Below, in pieces: positions 35,939 to 47,017 of a DNA stretch of 64,000 nt. Numbering within the stretch: position 1 is the stretch's first letter; every line of letters starts with the position of its first letter. The position numbers and the translations under genes were made by a program. The notes beneath the pieces were generated by a model. The model was not told where the DNA came from. It did no database searches and saw only the letters and a program-made list of their open reading frames with translations. This DNA is from Laetiporus sulphureus 93-53 (taxonomy: Eukaryota > Basidiomycota > Agaricomycetes > Polyporales > Laetiporaceae). Location of the stretch: contig NW_024468530.1 of assembly GCF_001632365.1 (NCBI RefSeq), positions 124,001 to 188,000 of the forward strand, given 5' to 3'.

Positions 35939-38184
35939 TTAGCGTGGTTGCGGTGCTTCGGGCATGATCATGTCATCCAGCGTGAACCTGCCTTCCTGCA
36001 ACGCCTTGAGAAGATCCTCCTCACCCCATACATCCTTTTGTAGTGCCTTGTCCCTTCCGCCCTGGGCCATGCTAGAATGCTCCCATATTGCCTTCATTTT
36101 GGGGAGGGCTAGTCGGATTCTCTTCATGACGGGCAGCAGATCCCTAATGGGTGTACCGCACAAGAATAGTGCTTCCAGCCCAACATGGAGGAACCCTGCT
36201 ACATGTTGTCAGCGAGGAACTCCGGAGATCGTGCGTGAAGGAACTTGCATGCATGCATCTCGTCGTCCTCAGGGAACATCAACGCAGCCTCGAGATATGC
36301 GTTGGCCGCCTTAGCAAAATGCTCCTGGGCAGATGGGGCATCTTTACGCATTCCGAATTGACGAGCGATCCGATTGTGATAGAAACCGACCATCCTGTAA
36401 ATGGGTGAGCAGTCGTGGTGTTTTAGTAAGCGGACTGGGCAACTTACGACAATGCATGACCTCTAGGGTAGAATACGAAAGATAAAAGGAACCCACAGTC
36501 ATAGGACTCCCCTTTGGGCACCGCAGCTTCGAGCGGGCTGGTGTCACGCAGTATGTCTTGCGCTTCTTCCAGGAGGGTGTTCAATAGATCCTCCGAATCT
36601 CTACTGGAGGCCCGCTCGCACGCCTTTAAAAGACAAACGTGAAACATGTGAAACGTCAAGGATAATGGGGGACACGGACTGTCATGAGCGCTTCCATGTA
36701 TAGAGAACGGACACCCCGGAGAAACGTGTCCTCAAAGATAACACCTCTGTCGTCTTTCTTCACGTCACGCCAAGCTTGCCTTCCCCATTGTAACACCGCA
36801 AGAACTTGCGTATAGAGCTTGAGCGCACCGTCGACGTCGTCTTTCATGTTCAACATTACGAATGCATGCATTATCCAAGCGCTACCGCTTCTATGAGTCC
36901 AATGAATGTGAGAACCAAACGCCACCTACCGGACAGTCGTTGTGATAGCCATGCGAACCGGAGTCCAACCCTCCTTACGTTGCCGTTCTGGGGCATCAGC
37001 AATGATCTCCTGTGCATCCCCAGTCACCCAAGCTCTGTCTTTTTGTGCCTCGAACATCACTGAAACTCTGAGTCAGAATGAATTGCGGTGCAGCAGTGCT
37101 TAGAGGACGACGAAACCTTGATCATTGTACATCTGCAGAAAAGTAGGACTATCAATGTGGAAGATTCTAGGGTCTCTGAGAAGGGCATTTGATAGATCTC
37201 TCAGAACCTGGGAAGAATTATATTTGTCAACTGACTGCTATCTGAGCAGTTGCTTACATTAGTCATTCCTCCAATTCCCGGTCCGGCTGCAGTTTGAAAC
37301 TTCTTCAGCTGCTTCAAACCCGATAGGCCACTTTCCCAATCCTGTGATACCTTCGTCAGCTTTGTCAAAACTGACATTTAATTCAAAGAGTCACCGTTGC
37401 TGCCCCCAAAATCGCCCAAGCCTAGATATTAGAACATCAAAGTAGGCTCGGTAATCTTTCGTTGAATAGACCTCACGCTGCTGTTCGCCGTCTCGCTGGC
37501 CCTTCTCTCCAGCTCAGGCAGCATGGCTTTCGCACGAGCCCACGGCGTTGTATCCAACGAAGTTGTGTAGGTAAGTCGATCTGCGAGTTGATCTGCGGCA
37601 CTTGGAGGTTTGGTCCGAGCAACCGTGTTCTGTAGTTCGCTTTCATAATGTTGTTTTTGTTTGACTTCAACAGCGCTCATGTTCTCAGCAGGCAGTGCTC
37701 CGAGTGCCTTTTTCCAAGATTTCACGCTGTCTTCGAAGTGTCCTAGAGCCTAGATAGAAACGACGTGTGATGAGCTTGCTCCAGGAAGTATATGAGGCAG
37801 AAATCAAACATCTTGTGCTGTAGCCAAGCGCGCCCATGCTTTAGCGTAGCTTGGGTCGATGTCAGTTGCCTGTATCGATGAGATCGTCATCGCATGTCCC
37901 GCTATCGACTACAAGTGCGAACCCGATCACCTTTTGTGCATCAGCGACTGCATCCGAGAGCCTGCATTAAAAGTGAGACGGCGAGTTGATAGACTGTCAG
38001 GTACGTGAATTCACCGTTTCAGCCCTACAGAGCACGCAGCACGGTTTGCATATAGAACAGCATTCTTGTCATCGATCGCAATCGCGTCTGAGTATTTCTT
38101 ATACGCTGCGGCGTAGTCTTGCTTTATGTAGAGCGCGTTTCCTTCTGCCTTCAAATCGAGTGCTGTTTTGGCATCGTCCGACAT
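35939..38184 (-). CDS. TPR-repeat protein of an expanded fungal family
   Basis: Exons 38184-38015, 37961-37931, 37869-37810, 37749-37477, 37421-37395, 37341-37258, 37207-37117, 37059-36930, 36890-36680, 36623-36448, 36394-36249, 36195-35939, in phase, about 551 residues. The N-terminal 110 residues are a three-repeat TPR of the Hsp70/Hsp90-tail-binding kind (ALDLKAEGNALYIKQDYAAA, KKYSDAIAIDDKNAVLYANR, DIDPSYAKAWARLATAQDAL). The rest is an alpha-helical region with repeated ALKLYTQVLAVLQWGRQAW-like helices and ends KALQEGRFTLDDMIMPEAP. The eleventh intron is GC-AG (T|GCAAGT), giving the junction HAWFLHVGLEALF; without it translation would stop early. Exact role unknown; chaperone docking is inferred from the TPR. 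A truncated duplicate lies just downstream. Confidence 0.85.
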
Positions 38185-39862
38185 GACGAGACTGATGATA
38201 GACGTAAGATCACGATGTCGTTCAGTGCGTTGACAATGCCCTCGTTCGAGTCACGCCTTTTGTGGGTGGGGAAAAGAAGCACAATAAATGCGGCGCTCGA
38301 ACGCGTTTGTGGCGTAGGTTTCCGAGCAAGAACATTGGCTCTCTGGATTCGGACGCGTGCCATCTCGCCGGCGCTACCCGATTCGCTCGCACGAACTTTG
38401 ATTAAAGTTTACCACCCAACTGGCAAACATTCTGCATGGTAGACAAGTGTTCCCATCCCTTGGCATAACCGCGGTCGAACCTGTTGCTTACCTTTGGTTC
38501 CGTACCTACATATACACAAAGGCCAGATATAAACTCGATTTGTCAGCGTCACTCTGTTTTTGTCCCTGACGCGTCGTGACAGTGCGCGAAGGTTGAGTAA
38601 TTGCTGCCAGGAGCGCAGCTGAGAGCAGAAAATGCTCACATACTCATGTCGACCGAGCGCGATTGGAGATATAGCGGTATGCCTGTCGTCGATTTGAGCA
38701 TTTTTCGCGGACTGCCGGCGTGATTTCATTTACTTTGTATATAAGCTGGAGCGGTCGGCGCTTGTCCAACGGAGATTGTTAATCCTTTGATAGGCGCCTT
38801 TGTTCTCCCATCATGTCAATCAATTTTGCCATGACTTCGACACAGGACCGACCGCAAAGTCGACGACTATTTGTCGTAGCTTCCCCCACGATGGCCGAGC
38901 GCTGTGTCCCAGGCTGGGCGCGGTTGCGATAACGGGTTCCAGAACAGGAAACGTGGCACGCAAATTGGCTGGACGCGTTTGGTCGGTTATTACCGGCCTC
39001 TCCATGCAGCCAGAGTCAGCCGCCACGCAAAATATCGTACCCGGCTCGCCAGCCATCGGGATGACCCGCCGCTTACTCCTCGAAGGCGTCTCGTTGGACG
39101 ACCTCTTCTCCAGTCTCACCATCTACCAGCATCCTTGAAAGACTCCTGGCGCTTACCAGGACGCCCCCTAGGAACGACCGACAGACGGACAGCGATTCTT
39201 GTTATCCTCAAGCGGATATCGGATGCAATTCTCGAATGTATCTGACGCGTTCATAGTAGGCGATGACAGCTCCGTGGTGAGTCGTCCACTGTTTCTGGTT
39301 AGCTCGTCCCACAAGGTGCAATCAGCGAGATACGGGGAGCCTGGCAAGATCGCCGCGCACTATACGATAGCAGACACGAGATGGATTGCTACACATCTTG
39401 GTTCGGGCCATCGTTGGTCGTCTGACTTGGTACGTCGACGCTGTCGTGTGCTCGACTCGCCGAAAGCGTGCAGACAAGCCCCATCTACAGCGCCTGCCTG
39501 ATGCGGCATCATCACTCCGGCGACTCTCGTGTGTCAAGAAGCGTGGAAATGTTACCTTTCCACCATGCCTAAATGGCTTGTCACTCTGTTATCTCCCCAG
39601 CGTTGCCCCTTATCTCTCGACCTTGCGACGCATATCGCTTGCAGCACTCTTTGCTAGAGCCATCACGGAGCTATCTTGTCGACGGCGAGGCTTGACACCC
39701 AGCTTGCTACTGTGGTTTCTTCAGCGGATCTGTAGCCAGCTCGTTCTGTGCCCCAGCGCTCATAACTTGGAGCCATGGAGCTCCATGAGGTTCTGACGTA
39801 ACATCCTCGCAAGTTTCCCATATATCCGTTCTACCGATCATCGTGCAATGATCCGGTGCTAA
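38185..39862. other. Long intergenic region before ammonium transporter
   Basis: About 1.7 kb between divergent genes. A TATATAAG motif occurs at about 38738-38746 on the plus strand followed by short open frames, none with a known motif or consistent splicing. No repeats or RNA genes recognised. Confidence 0.45.
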
Positions 39863-41978
39863 ATGCCATTCACTCATGTATTCAGGGCAACAACTTTGCT
39901 CAGAGAGTGGGAGCGCTCTTCAGACGTAGGTGACCTGCCTGTAATGTTCATCCCATCATCGGCTGACATTTTGCTTTCCTTCAGGCGACGATAACCCGAA
40001 TGATCAGTACGTGTCTCCGTAATATACGCTCGATTGGTACCCCCAACAGATCTTGTTGAGCAGATTTCAAGGAGGCGATGTTGCATTCATAGCTGTTTGT
40101 GGAATGCTGGTGTCGTTCATGGTCCCTGGCGTTGGTACGTCTATTCCATCGCATGTCGCTGAACTGAACATAAGCGTGACATTATCTCTCAGCCTTCCTT
40201 TATTCTGGCCTGTCACGGCGGAAAAGTGCATTGACCCTCGTGTGGGCATGTGCTGCAAGTAACGCTGTAGTGATCTTCCAATGGTGGTTTTGGGGGTATT
40301 CACTCGCGTTCTCCCCGAGCGCCACAAATGGCTTTATCGGCGACTTGAGGAGTTTTGCACTGCGCAAAGTGCTGACGGACCCAAGTCCTGGATCGCCACT
40401 CATCCCAGAGCTATTGTACAGCTTCTTCCAGATGGAGTTCGCATGCGTGACAGTGGCTATCCTGATGGGCGCTCTTGCTGAGCGAGGGCGTGTGCTGCCC
40501 GCTATGATATTCGGCTTCGTCTGGATGACGATCGTCTACTGCCCTATTGCGTACTGGATATGGGGGCAGAATGGGTGGGCCTGCAAGTGGGGTGTTCTGG
40601 ACTTTGCCGGTGCGTTTTGTCGTTGATTGCGTTTGTAAACACACAACCCACATTTTTACAAGGTGGCGGACCCGTCGAGATCGGAAGCGGTGTGTCCGGT
40701 CTGGCATATTCCTGGGTCCTCGGCCGACGGAGCGAACGAGAGTTGCTCAACTTCCGACCGCACAACGTCTCGATGGTCTGCATGGGTACGTTCATGCTCT
40801 GGTTTGGCTGGCTAGGCTTCAACGGAGGAAGTGCCTTCGGAGCGAACCTCCGCGCTGTGCTCGCGATATGGAACTCGATGATCGCCGCTGCTATGGGTGG
40901 GATCGTCTGGTGTCTGCTCGATTACCGTTTAGAGCGCAAGTTCACGATGGTCGGATTTTGCTCGGGGACCATCGCGGGCCTGGTCGCGGCCACGCCGACC
41001 TGCGGATACATGCCGCAGTGGGCATCTCTGGTGACGGGAATCGTTGTCGGCATTTGCTCCAATTATAGCACGAAGAGTACGTTCTCCTCGCTCTGAGCCC
41101 ATTTTGCATTCATTGACAAGCGCTGCAGTAAAGTTCTTCCTGCGCATCGACGACGCATTGGGTACGCTCGTTCGTTCTGATATTGGTGTGGTAGCACTTA
41201 TCTTGATGCCCTGCTTTAAGATCTATATGCCGAACATGCCGTAGGTGGGATCGTCGGCTTGATGTTGAACGCCCTCTTCGCGGATAGGGAGCTCATCGAG
41301 TTAGACGGGATCACGACGGGGGTGAATGGCGGGTGGCTCAACCGCAACTGGAAGCAACTTTACATTCAGTTTGCATATGTATGCGCTGTCGTGGGGTATT
41401 CCTTTGTCGTGACAGCGTTCCTCGCCAAAGTCACAGACTTCATTCCGATGTTGAGTCTCCGGGCATCTCCAGATGACGAAGTCATGGGTATGGACGACGC
41501 ACAGGTACGCTTGTCTCTCCATGTATACACCGCTGCCAAAGTTCTGACTATTCGGCGCGTGTCCCTCTCTTTGTAGATCGGAGAATTTGCGACAGATTAC
41601 ATTGAGATCCGTCGGGACTACACCGACTGGACTCCGTATTTCAAGGAGGCAGAGCGCATCGTCGCCGCTGGCGACCGTCATGCCCTTCCGGATACATCTC
41701 CGTGGCCATCTCAGGATAGCGCAAGACGGAGTCGTAGCCGGAGTCAAAGTCGCGGCCGTGCGCTGAGCCCAGGGGGATCTATTGGCGCGCTGCCCACCAT
41801 CTCGGAGAAGATGAACGGTTCTGCTGTTGTCAAAACAACTTCCCCCATTTCCGGCAATGGCAATATTGTTCCCGAAGTACGGAGCCCCAGTGAGAACGGG
41901 CACGCAAGAGCCGATGGGCAGGTGACGGAAACACCGGCAGCAAGTATCACAGAGAGAAGTGGCGGCCACGAGCAATAG
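39863..41978 (+). CDS. Ammonium transporter, Mep1/Mep3 type
   Basis: Plasma-membrane Amt/Mep/Rh channel for ammonium uptake. Exons 39863-39929, 39985-40006, 40064-40134, 40193-40609, 40663-41076, 41129-41161, 41221-41504, 41577-41978, in phase, about 569 residues. Core motifs: GDVAFIAVCGMLVSFMVPGV, FLYSGLSRRKSALTLVWAC, QWWFWGYSLAFSP, YCPIAYWIWG, GWLGFNGGSAFGANLRAV, GLVAATPTCGYMPQWASL, AEHAVGGIVGLMLNALF. The pore twin-His pair is not standard: the first position reads DFAGGGPVEIGSG with Glu instead of His, as in yeast Mep1 and Mep3, while the second (AEHAVGG) is His. The C-terminal tail is long and Ser/Arg-rich. The N-terminal exon (MPFTHVFRATTL) is atypical and the least certain part. Confidence 0.94.
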
Positions 41979-42844
41979 CCATGACTGTCTCTCCTCTCCC
42001 ATCCTGCTCTCTCCCTCTCCATAAACGTCTCCTTGGTATTGCGGCTTGTCCTTGACTGTGCTGCATATCATTCTAAACTTAATGTGCGCACGATACTTAC
42101 GATAGTGTTAATTAACTGTGATGAAATGGATGTGCTAACATAGATAAACGGCATATGTTGCGGGCTTTCCGTGACGGTAGCAAGTGCCGTCGCGCAGGAA
42201 ATGTATTTTCTTCCTCCAGCTGTTCATGAGACGCGCTTGAGTCTGTATATTGTACAGGTAGCTTCGTCTCTTGGCCAACAGCTATAGACAGAGACCTCTG
42301 CCCTCGCGCAATAGTCATGTCATCTGCAATGAAAGAACGCTACAGTGAACTCTCTGCATCGGAAGAATCATGCACACCATGAATCGCGACATACTGATGT
42401 TTTGAGAAAGCGCAGACTTCCACTTCGTTCTCCCTCAACACTACGTCAACGCCCACCTTGTAATAAGCATCTGTAACGTGTTGCAAATTCTAGATCTAAC
42501 TAGACATGTGTCGGCCTTGCTGAGCCTGAAAAGTGCAGGTAAGCTTTGTCATGCAAAGAACTCTGGTGGTGGGGTTTGACTAGTCAGAAATTCATTTATA
42601 TGAGCTCAATTTAGCACACCGCCCTCATCAGAATTCTCTGCGCATTTGTTCAACACTTGCAACGAGTTACAGCATGCTAGTGGCACGGGCGATGCCTCTG
42701 TTGGTTGGGTTAGACACTCGTGGCTAAAATTTATCTGAGCTGCTCGACAGCAAGTCCGAATATTGTACATACATGCGAAAATCCCAGAGCACTTGCCACA
42801 ATTCACTGCTACTTTGATATATAGTCGATATTGCTTCTCTCATA
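41979..42844. other. Convergent intergenic region
   Basis: About 870 bp between the ends of the ammonium transporter and the monooxygenase locus. Contains only short open frames. No gene or repeat recognised. Confidence 0.5.
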
Positions 42845-45262
42845 CTACTTCAACCCAAGCTCCTCCGACTGGATCTGCAACGCCTATGATATTGAACACC
42901 CGTCAGCCTGATGGACAAGTGCACATGCTGACCATGCACTTACAAGCCTCTTCCCGAGGAACCGGCAATGTTGAAATGTACCCATCGCGATCCAGAGCCC
43001 GGGCTGCCCCGACGGTCGGTAGCATGCTCGGAATTCGCCTTCGTCATCGAGCCCCCACACCTCGTGCCCAATCTTAGACATTATCGAAGGCCCGAAGAGG
43101 TCGATAACGTTGGCGATGGCGGGCTGATAACCCGTGCCGAAAAGCGGCAACGGTGAGGTACGTGCAGAAGGACGAAAGGACAGACTTACGCGAGGACAAC
43201 TACGTCTGCGGGGATGCTCGACCCATCTAAGAACAGCGCGTTCTGTTCATCTAACCCATTGACATTGCCGTGATTAACCTAATTCACAATCGTGCGCAGT
43301 CATGTCGGCTTTCTCAAGTAATTCCAGATTTCCCTCACCTTAACCTTGCCATCGATTATGAGCTGGCCACATCCCCAGTCCATCACTGTGACTGCTCAGT
43401 GAGTGGATGAGAATGGAAGCCAGCGGAGAAAAGGGCTACTCACGCGAACCCCCCGCAAGCCTTTCCGCCACGAAGCCCAGTACGCCTACCTCCGGCCCGC
43501 CCTCCTCCAGCTGCCATGTCAGGCGAAAGCCAGCCTTTTCCAGGCCCTCAAAGAGCTCCTTATCTATTGCTTTCTGGCGCGCGGTGCCGCCCGCCGCGGC
43601 CAGCTTGAGCGCAAAGCGCAGCGGCATTGACTGGTTCGCAAAGTCCGCGTCTTCGATGTCGAATTTCTCGTTGTATGTGACACTGTATACGAGCTTGTCC
43701 GTGGTGCTCCCCGCGGTGACGCATGTCGCGCTGCGTTGGATCATCGTCACCTGCAGTGTCCAGGCGTCAATGTGGACTCATGAGGGGAAGAAGATAAGGC
43801 GGCGTACGCTCTCTGCACCATTGTGCACGAAATCGATGCAGATGATCCGCAGCCGCGTTACACTGTTCGTGAGCATGAAAAACGTTCCCATCACGCAGAG
43901 TCCTTGAACACTACGTACCGCACCAATTACTACAGCCCGCTTTCCCTTGAAACGAGACGCATCCCGATGCTGGTGCGAATGATATACAGGCCCCCCTGAA
44001 CTGACTCATGTTGGGGAAGTGCGGTACGTGCGGCTTCCCAATCCCAGTGGCCAAAATGATGTGTTTCGGTCTGACGATCGTCTCTTCACCTTTGCGATCG
44101 ATGGTGACAGTCCAGCGTTTGGTGACCTCGTCGTACTTCGGAGTGGGCAGGAGCTTGCTAGACGTCCAAATGACGAGGTCTTCGCCAGTAGCGTACGCTT
44201 CGAGGAAGTCAGCGAGCTTATTCTTGGAGATAAATTTCGGGAATGTTTTTCTTCATGTCGATGAGCGCATGCAGTATGTCCTGCGCGGTCAACAACTCAC
44301 GGATATGGATGATAGAGCACTGAAGGTCCCGTGAGATGTGGCGAACGAGTGAAGGGCGGGTCTGTTACCTGAGCAATAATGTGCAGGGGAGTGGAGATGC
44401 AAGTTCGGGTGTCTGATTGCATGCTTGAATGTTAGCGTCGACAGCGGTCAAAGTCTGCGACGTCAGCGAACCTCTTTCTCCAAACATCCCCTATGTGTTC
44501 ATCCTTTTCCACGACGAGAGCACCTATACCCATCCTGCCCAGCCGAGCGGCCAGGGTGAGACCTGTAAGCCCGTCACCAGCTACGACGCCGACATCAAGC
44601 ATGAGCATTCCAGCAAGCATATTAAGGAGCAGACCACACCTATGAGGACCGTGGGATCATGCGAAATTGCAGCGGCTCGCCGTGCAAGTACTTCATCCCA
44701 AGTAGAAAGATCTGGATAAAATCCTAGCGGTCTCGTCCGCGATTCTTCATGGCCTGTTATATCATCCATGCACATCAAGACAGTCGTCGCTTTCCACTCT
44801 GAGGGTGATTCTTCAATGAGACGCAGAAATCCCCGGCCTTTACCGGGCGGGGAGGCAAGAACAAATTCAAAGTTTCCCTGCACGCCACGAGCAGCCGGGT
44901 TGTACGGATTGATAGAAAACAATGGAGGGCCCAGCGTCGAAGCAGACGCCACACGGAAGTCGTACAGACATGCGAGTGACAGCCTGGTGGTCTCATTCTC
45001 TCCAGAGGGTTCGACAAGGTATGAGGTAATCTTCTCGCGTCCGTTGAGGCATCGAAGATCCCATGAGAAGCATAACAAATCTGTTTAGGCTGCAGTCAGC
45101 TTAGCTCTGTTATTAATGGAGCGGTTATACCTCTCAGCCACCATCTGTGACCCAGAGACAGACAAACGCCTCTACATTGCCGGCCACGCTTGCAGCTTCC
45201 AGGCGTTCGAGCCAAGTAGTCGCAACAGAAGGGGCAGCATTGTTTTGCTCGACCGGAGACAT
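42845..45262 (-). pseudogene. Flavin-dependent monooxygenase (FMO-like), apparently broken
   Basis: FAD/NADPH-binding monooxygenase of the class common in fungal secondary and xenobiotic metabolism. Recognised blocks: SVATTWLERLEAASVAGNV, DLLCFSWDLRCLNGREKI, the FAD Rossmann loop AGDGLTGLTLAARLG, VEKDEHIGDVWRKR, FPKFISKNKLADFLEAY, ATGIGKPHVPHFPNM, FKGKRAVVIGA, VTMIQRSATCV and TGYQPAIANVIDLFGPS. Exons: 45262-45131, 45080-44640, 44580-44473, 44412-44369, 44319-44301 (19 nt), 44250-43919, about 43866-43808, 43750-43444, 43385-43339, 43278-43190, 43136-42944, 42883-42845. Three lesions are visible. One base is missing near 45136 (TDG to WWLRD frames). A run of six C on the plus strand at 43991-43996 carries one base too many. 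The acceptor before 43136 reads GG instead of AG. Splicing around 43870-43920 is also unclear. Either a recent pseudogene or local assembly errors. Confidence 0.8.
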
Positions 45263-47017
45263 GACAGTAGCTAAGAATGGCAACACTGTCACGAGGAGGT
45301 CATATAAAGGTCAACATCCTTGTGCCATCCAGACATCTAGTACATGATCAGGACTCACGCTAAGCGCGGATCAAACCAGTTTGTCAGAGGGCCGTACAAT
45401 TCTGGCCGTCTTCGCTGATGTGCCGATCTGGGGATTCTTACGCATACAACCGGCACCGTAGAAGAAGTGGAATGAGACTGCACGTCTTCGATATCAATCC
45501 GAATGATTTGACATGTCGAGGGCTTCGCAATTGGATCCAGCGAATATATACGGTGGGAAATGCGATTGCATCGCCTGTACATCTCACCAGATTAGAACGG
45601 TCCCCACATGTTGCCATAGCACATATGACATGATCATCCGCCAGTGTGGATAGAGCCCGTGATGAACCGCCAGCGATAATGAATGTTGTCTCCTGGTGTC
45701 GCTGTACTGTATGGAATAAGACAGCGCATATTGTTTACGGTACTGGGCTTCGATACTTTCAAAATCCTCATAACGATCGTGAGCAGACTTGCCAGAAAGG
45801 AACGTGTGTATTTGGGCCCCCGCTATGACAGGTCCATCGTTTGACGGTGAGTCACGTCCACGCGCCCACCGCGGCGTTGTGAGGCACGGAGAGCTAAGTA
45901 TATCCGCTTGATCATGCCATAAGTATTCTATGGACTCGGCCATCGTCTAACCTCCAGTCGGCAATAAGGTGAAGGTTTCGACCACCCCGGCCCAGCGCAA
46001 TCATCCGCATTCTGTCTGGTAGGCAACTTCATGTGCCATCTGAACGGCGCGCCATCGCTATATTTTCCCGTGGGCAGACGAGACAAAGCTTCGAGCCTCC
46101 GCGGGCTCTGCACTGTATCCTTGTCTTTTTTATGATTCTTGTGTTTCAGCGCGTCCAATTGATGTTGTCGAATGCATTGAACTTGTTCATCAGAAGGCTG
46201 TCCTTCCGATTAAATGTACGAAGAAGCAGAAGCTAAGATGCATGACTGAGACTCCGAATCTCGGTCAACTTGGGCGGCGGGAGAGAGGTCATTCATCCGA
46301 AGATAGCGTCTTCAATGGATCAACAGAACCGTACTGGCGCCGGCAGTGACGGATTAGTTCACTTCGTTGTGGTGCAAGCGCCAAGACCGATTGCTCGAAG
46401 TAAGCACCCGAATTGAATTGTGAATGCCATAGTGGTAATGTTTAAAGGACCACTAGTACTTGCCAATAGACTGTAAACATTTTCTCTGTGCCTTTCACAG
46501 ATAGCCCGAACAATGTGCAAAGAATCAAACATCGTAAAGCAATCTCTGTCTCAGATCAAATCAAATAGAAACATTTTTAGAGCACCACCCTAAGATTCTA
46601 TATCGGTCTCAAACCCAGACCTCTTTTTACGCATCCCAATATTCAATTGCTCAGAAAGAAACGGTGCATATACTGTGTGCAGTACAGCGTGTGATCTGCC
46701 ATTCGCAATTAATGATGCGCACGGGAGAAACAGCTGCTAGGCGCCTGCCGGACCGTATGTTCAACCATGCGCTGCGCTCGGACATTGCAGCTGGGTCCTC
46801 CCCCACGACGCCGACTCACTCGCTCAGCACAGCTGCTCCTCACCAGGGCTTTCGCTCACGGTTGCAGGCTGCATGCGTCCGACCCACCTGTCTTTCCGCG
46901 GACTCAAGTGAACGTATCCGATGAGCGGTATCAGTTGCAGGCACGGCCTCACCACGATTACCAATACCTGAGTTTGGCCGAGATATAACTCCCCGAATTC
47001 TGCCATTCATATCAATT
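45263..47017. other. Gene-poor region upstream of FMO locus and F-box gene
   Basis: About 1.75 kb between divergent loci. Minus-strand frames at 45355-45582 and 45584-45943 look open but have no motif and cannot be spliced to the FMO locus in an obvious way. No RNA gene or transposon seen. Confidence 0.45.

Noticed and set aside
38800..39245. Open frames on both strands following a TATATAAG motif
   Set aside because: Frames on both strands are similar in length, lack motifs and do not splice into a consistent model.
45355..45943. Possible upstream exons of the FMO gene on the minus strand
   Set aside because: No FMO-like sequence, and a good start codon exists at 45262.
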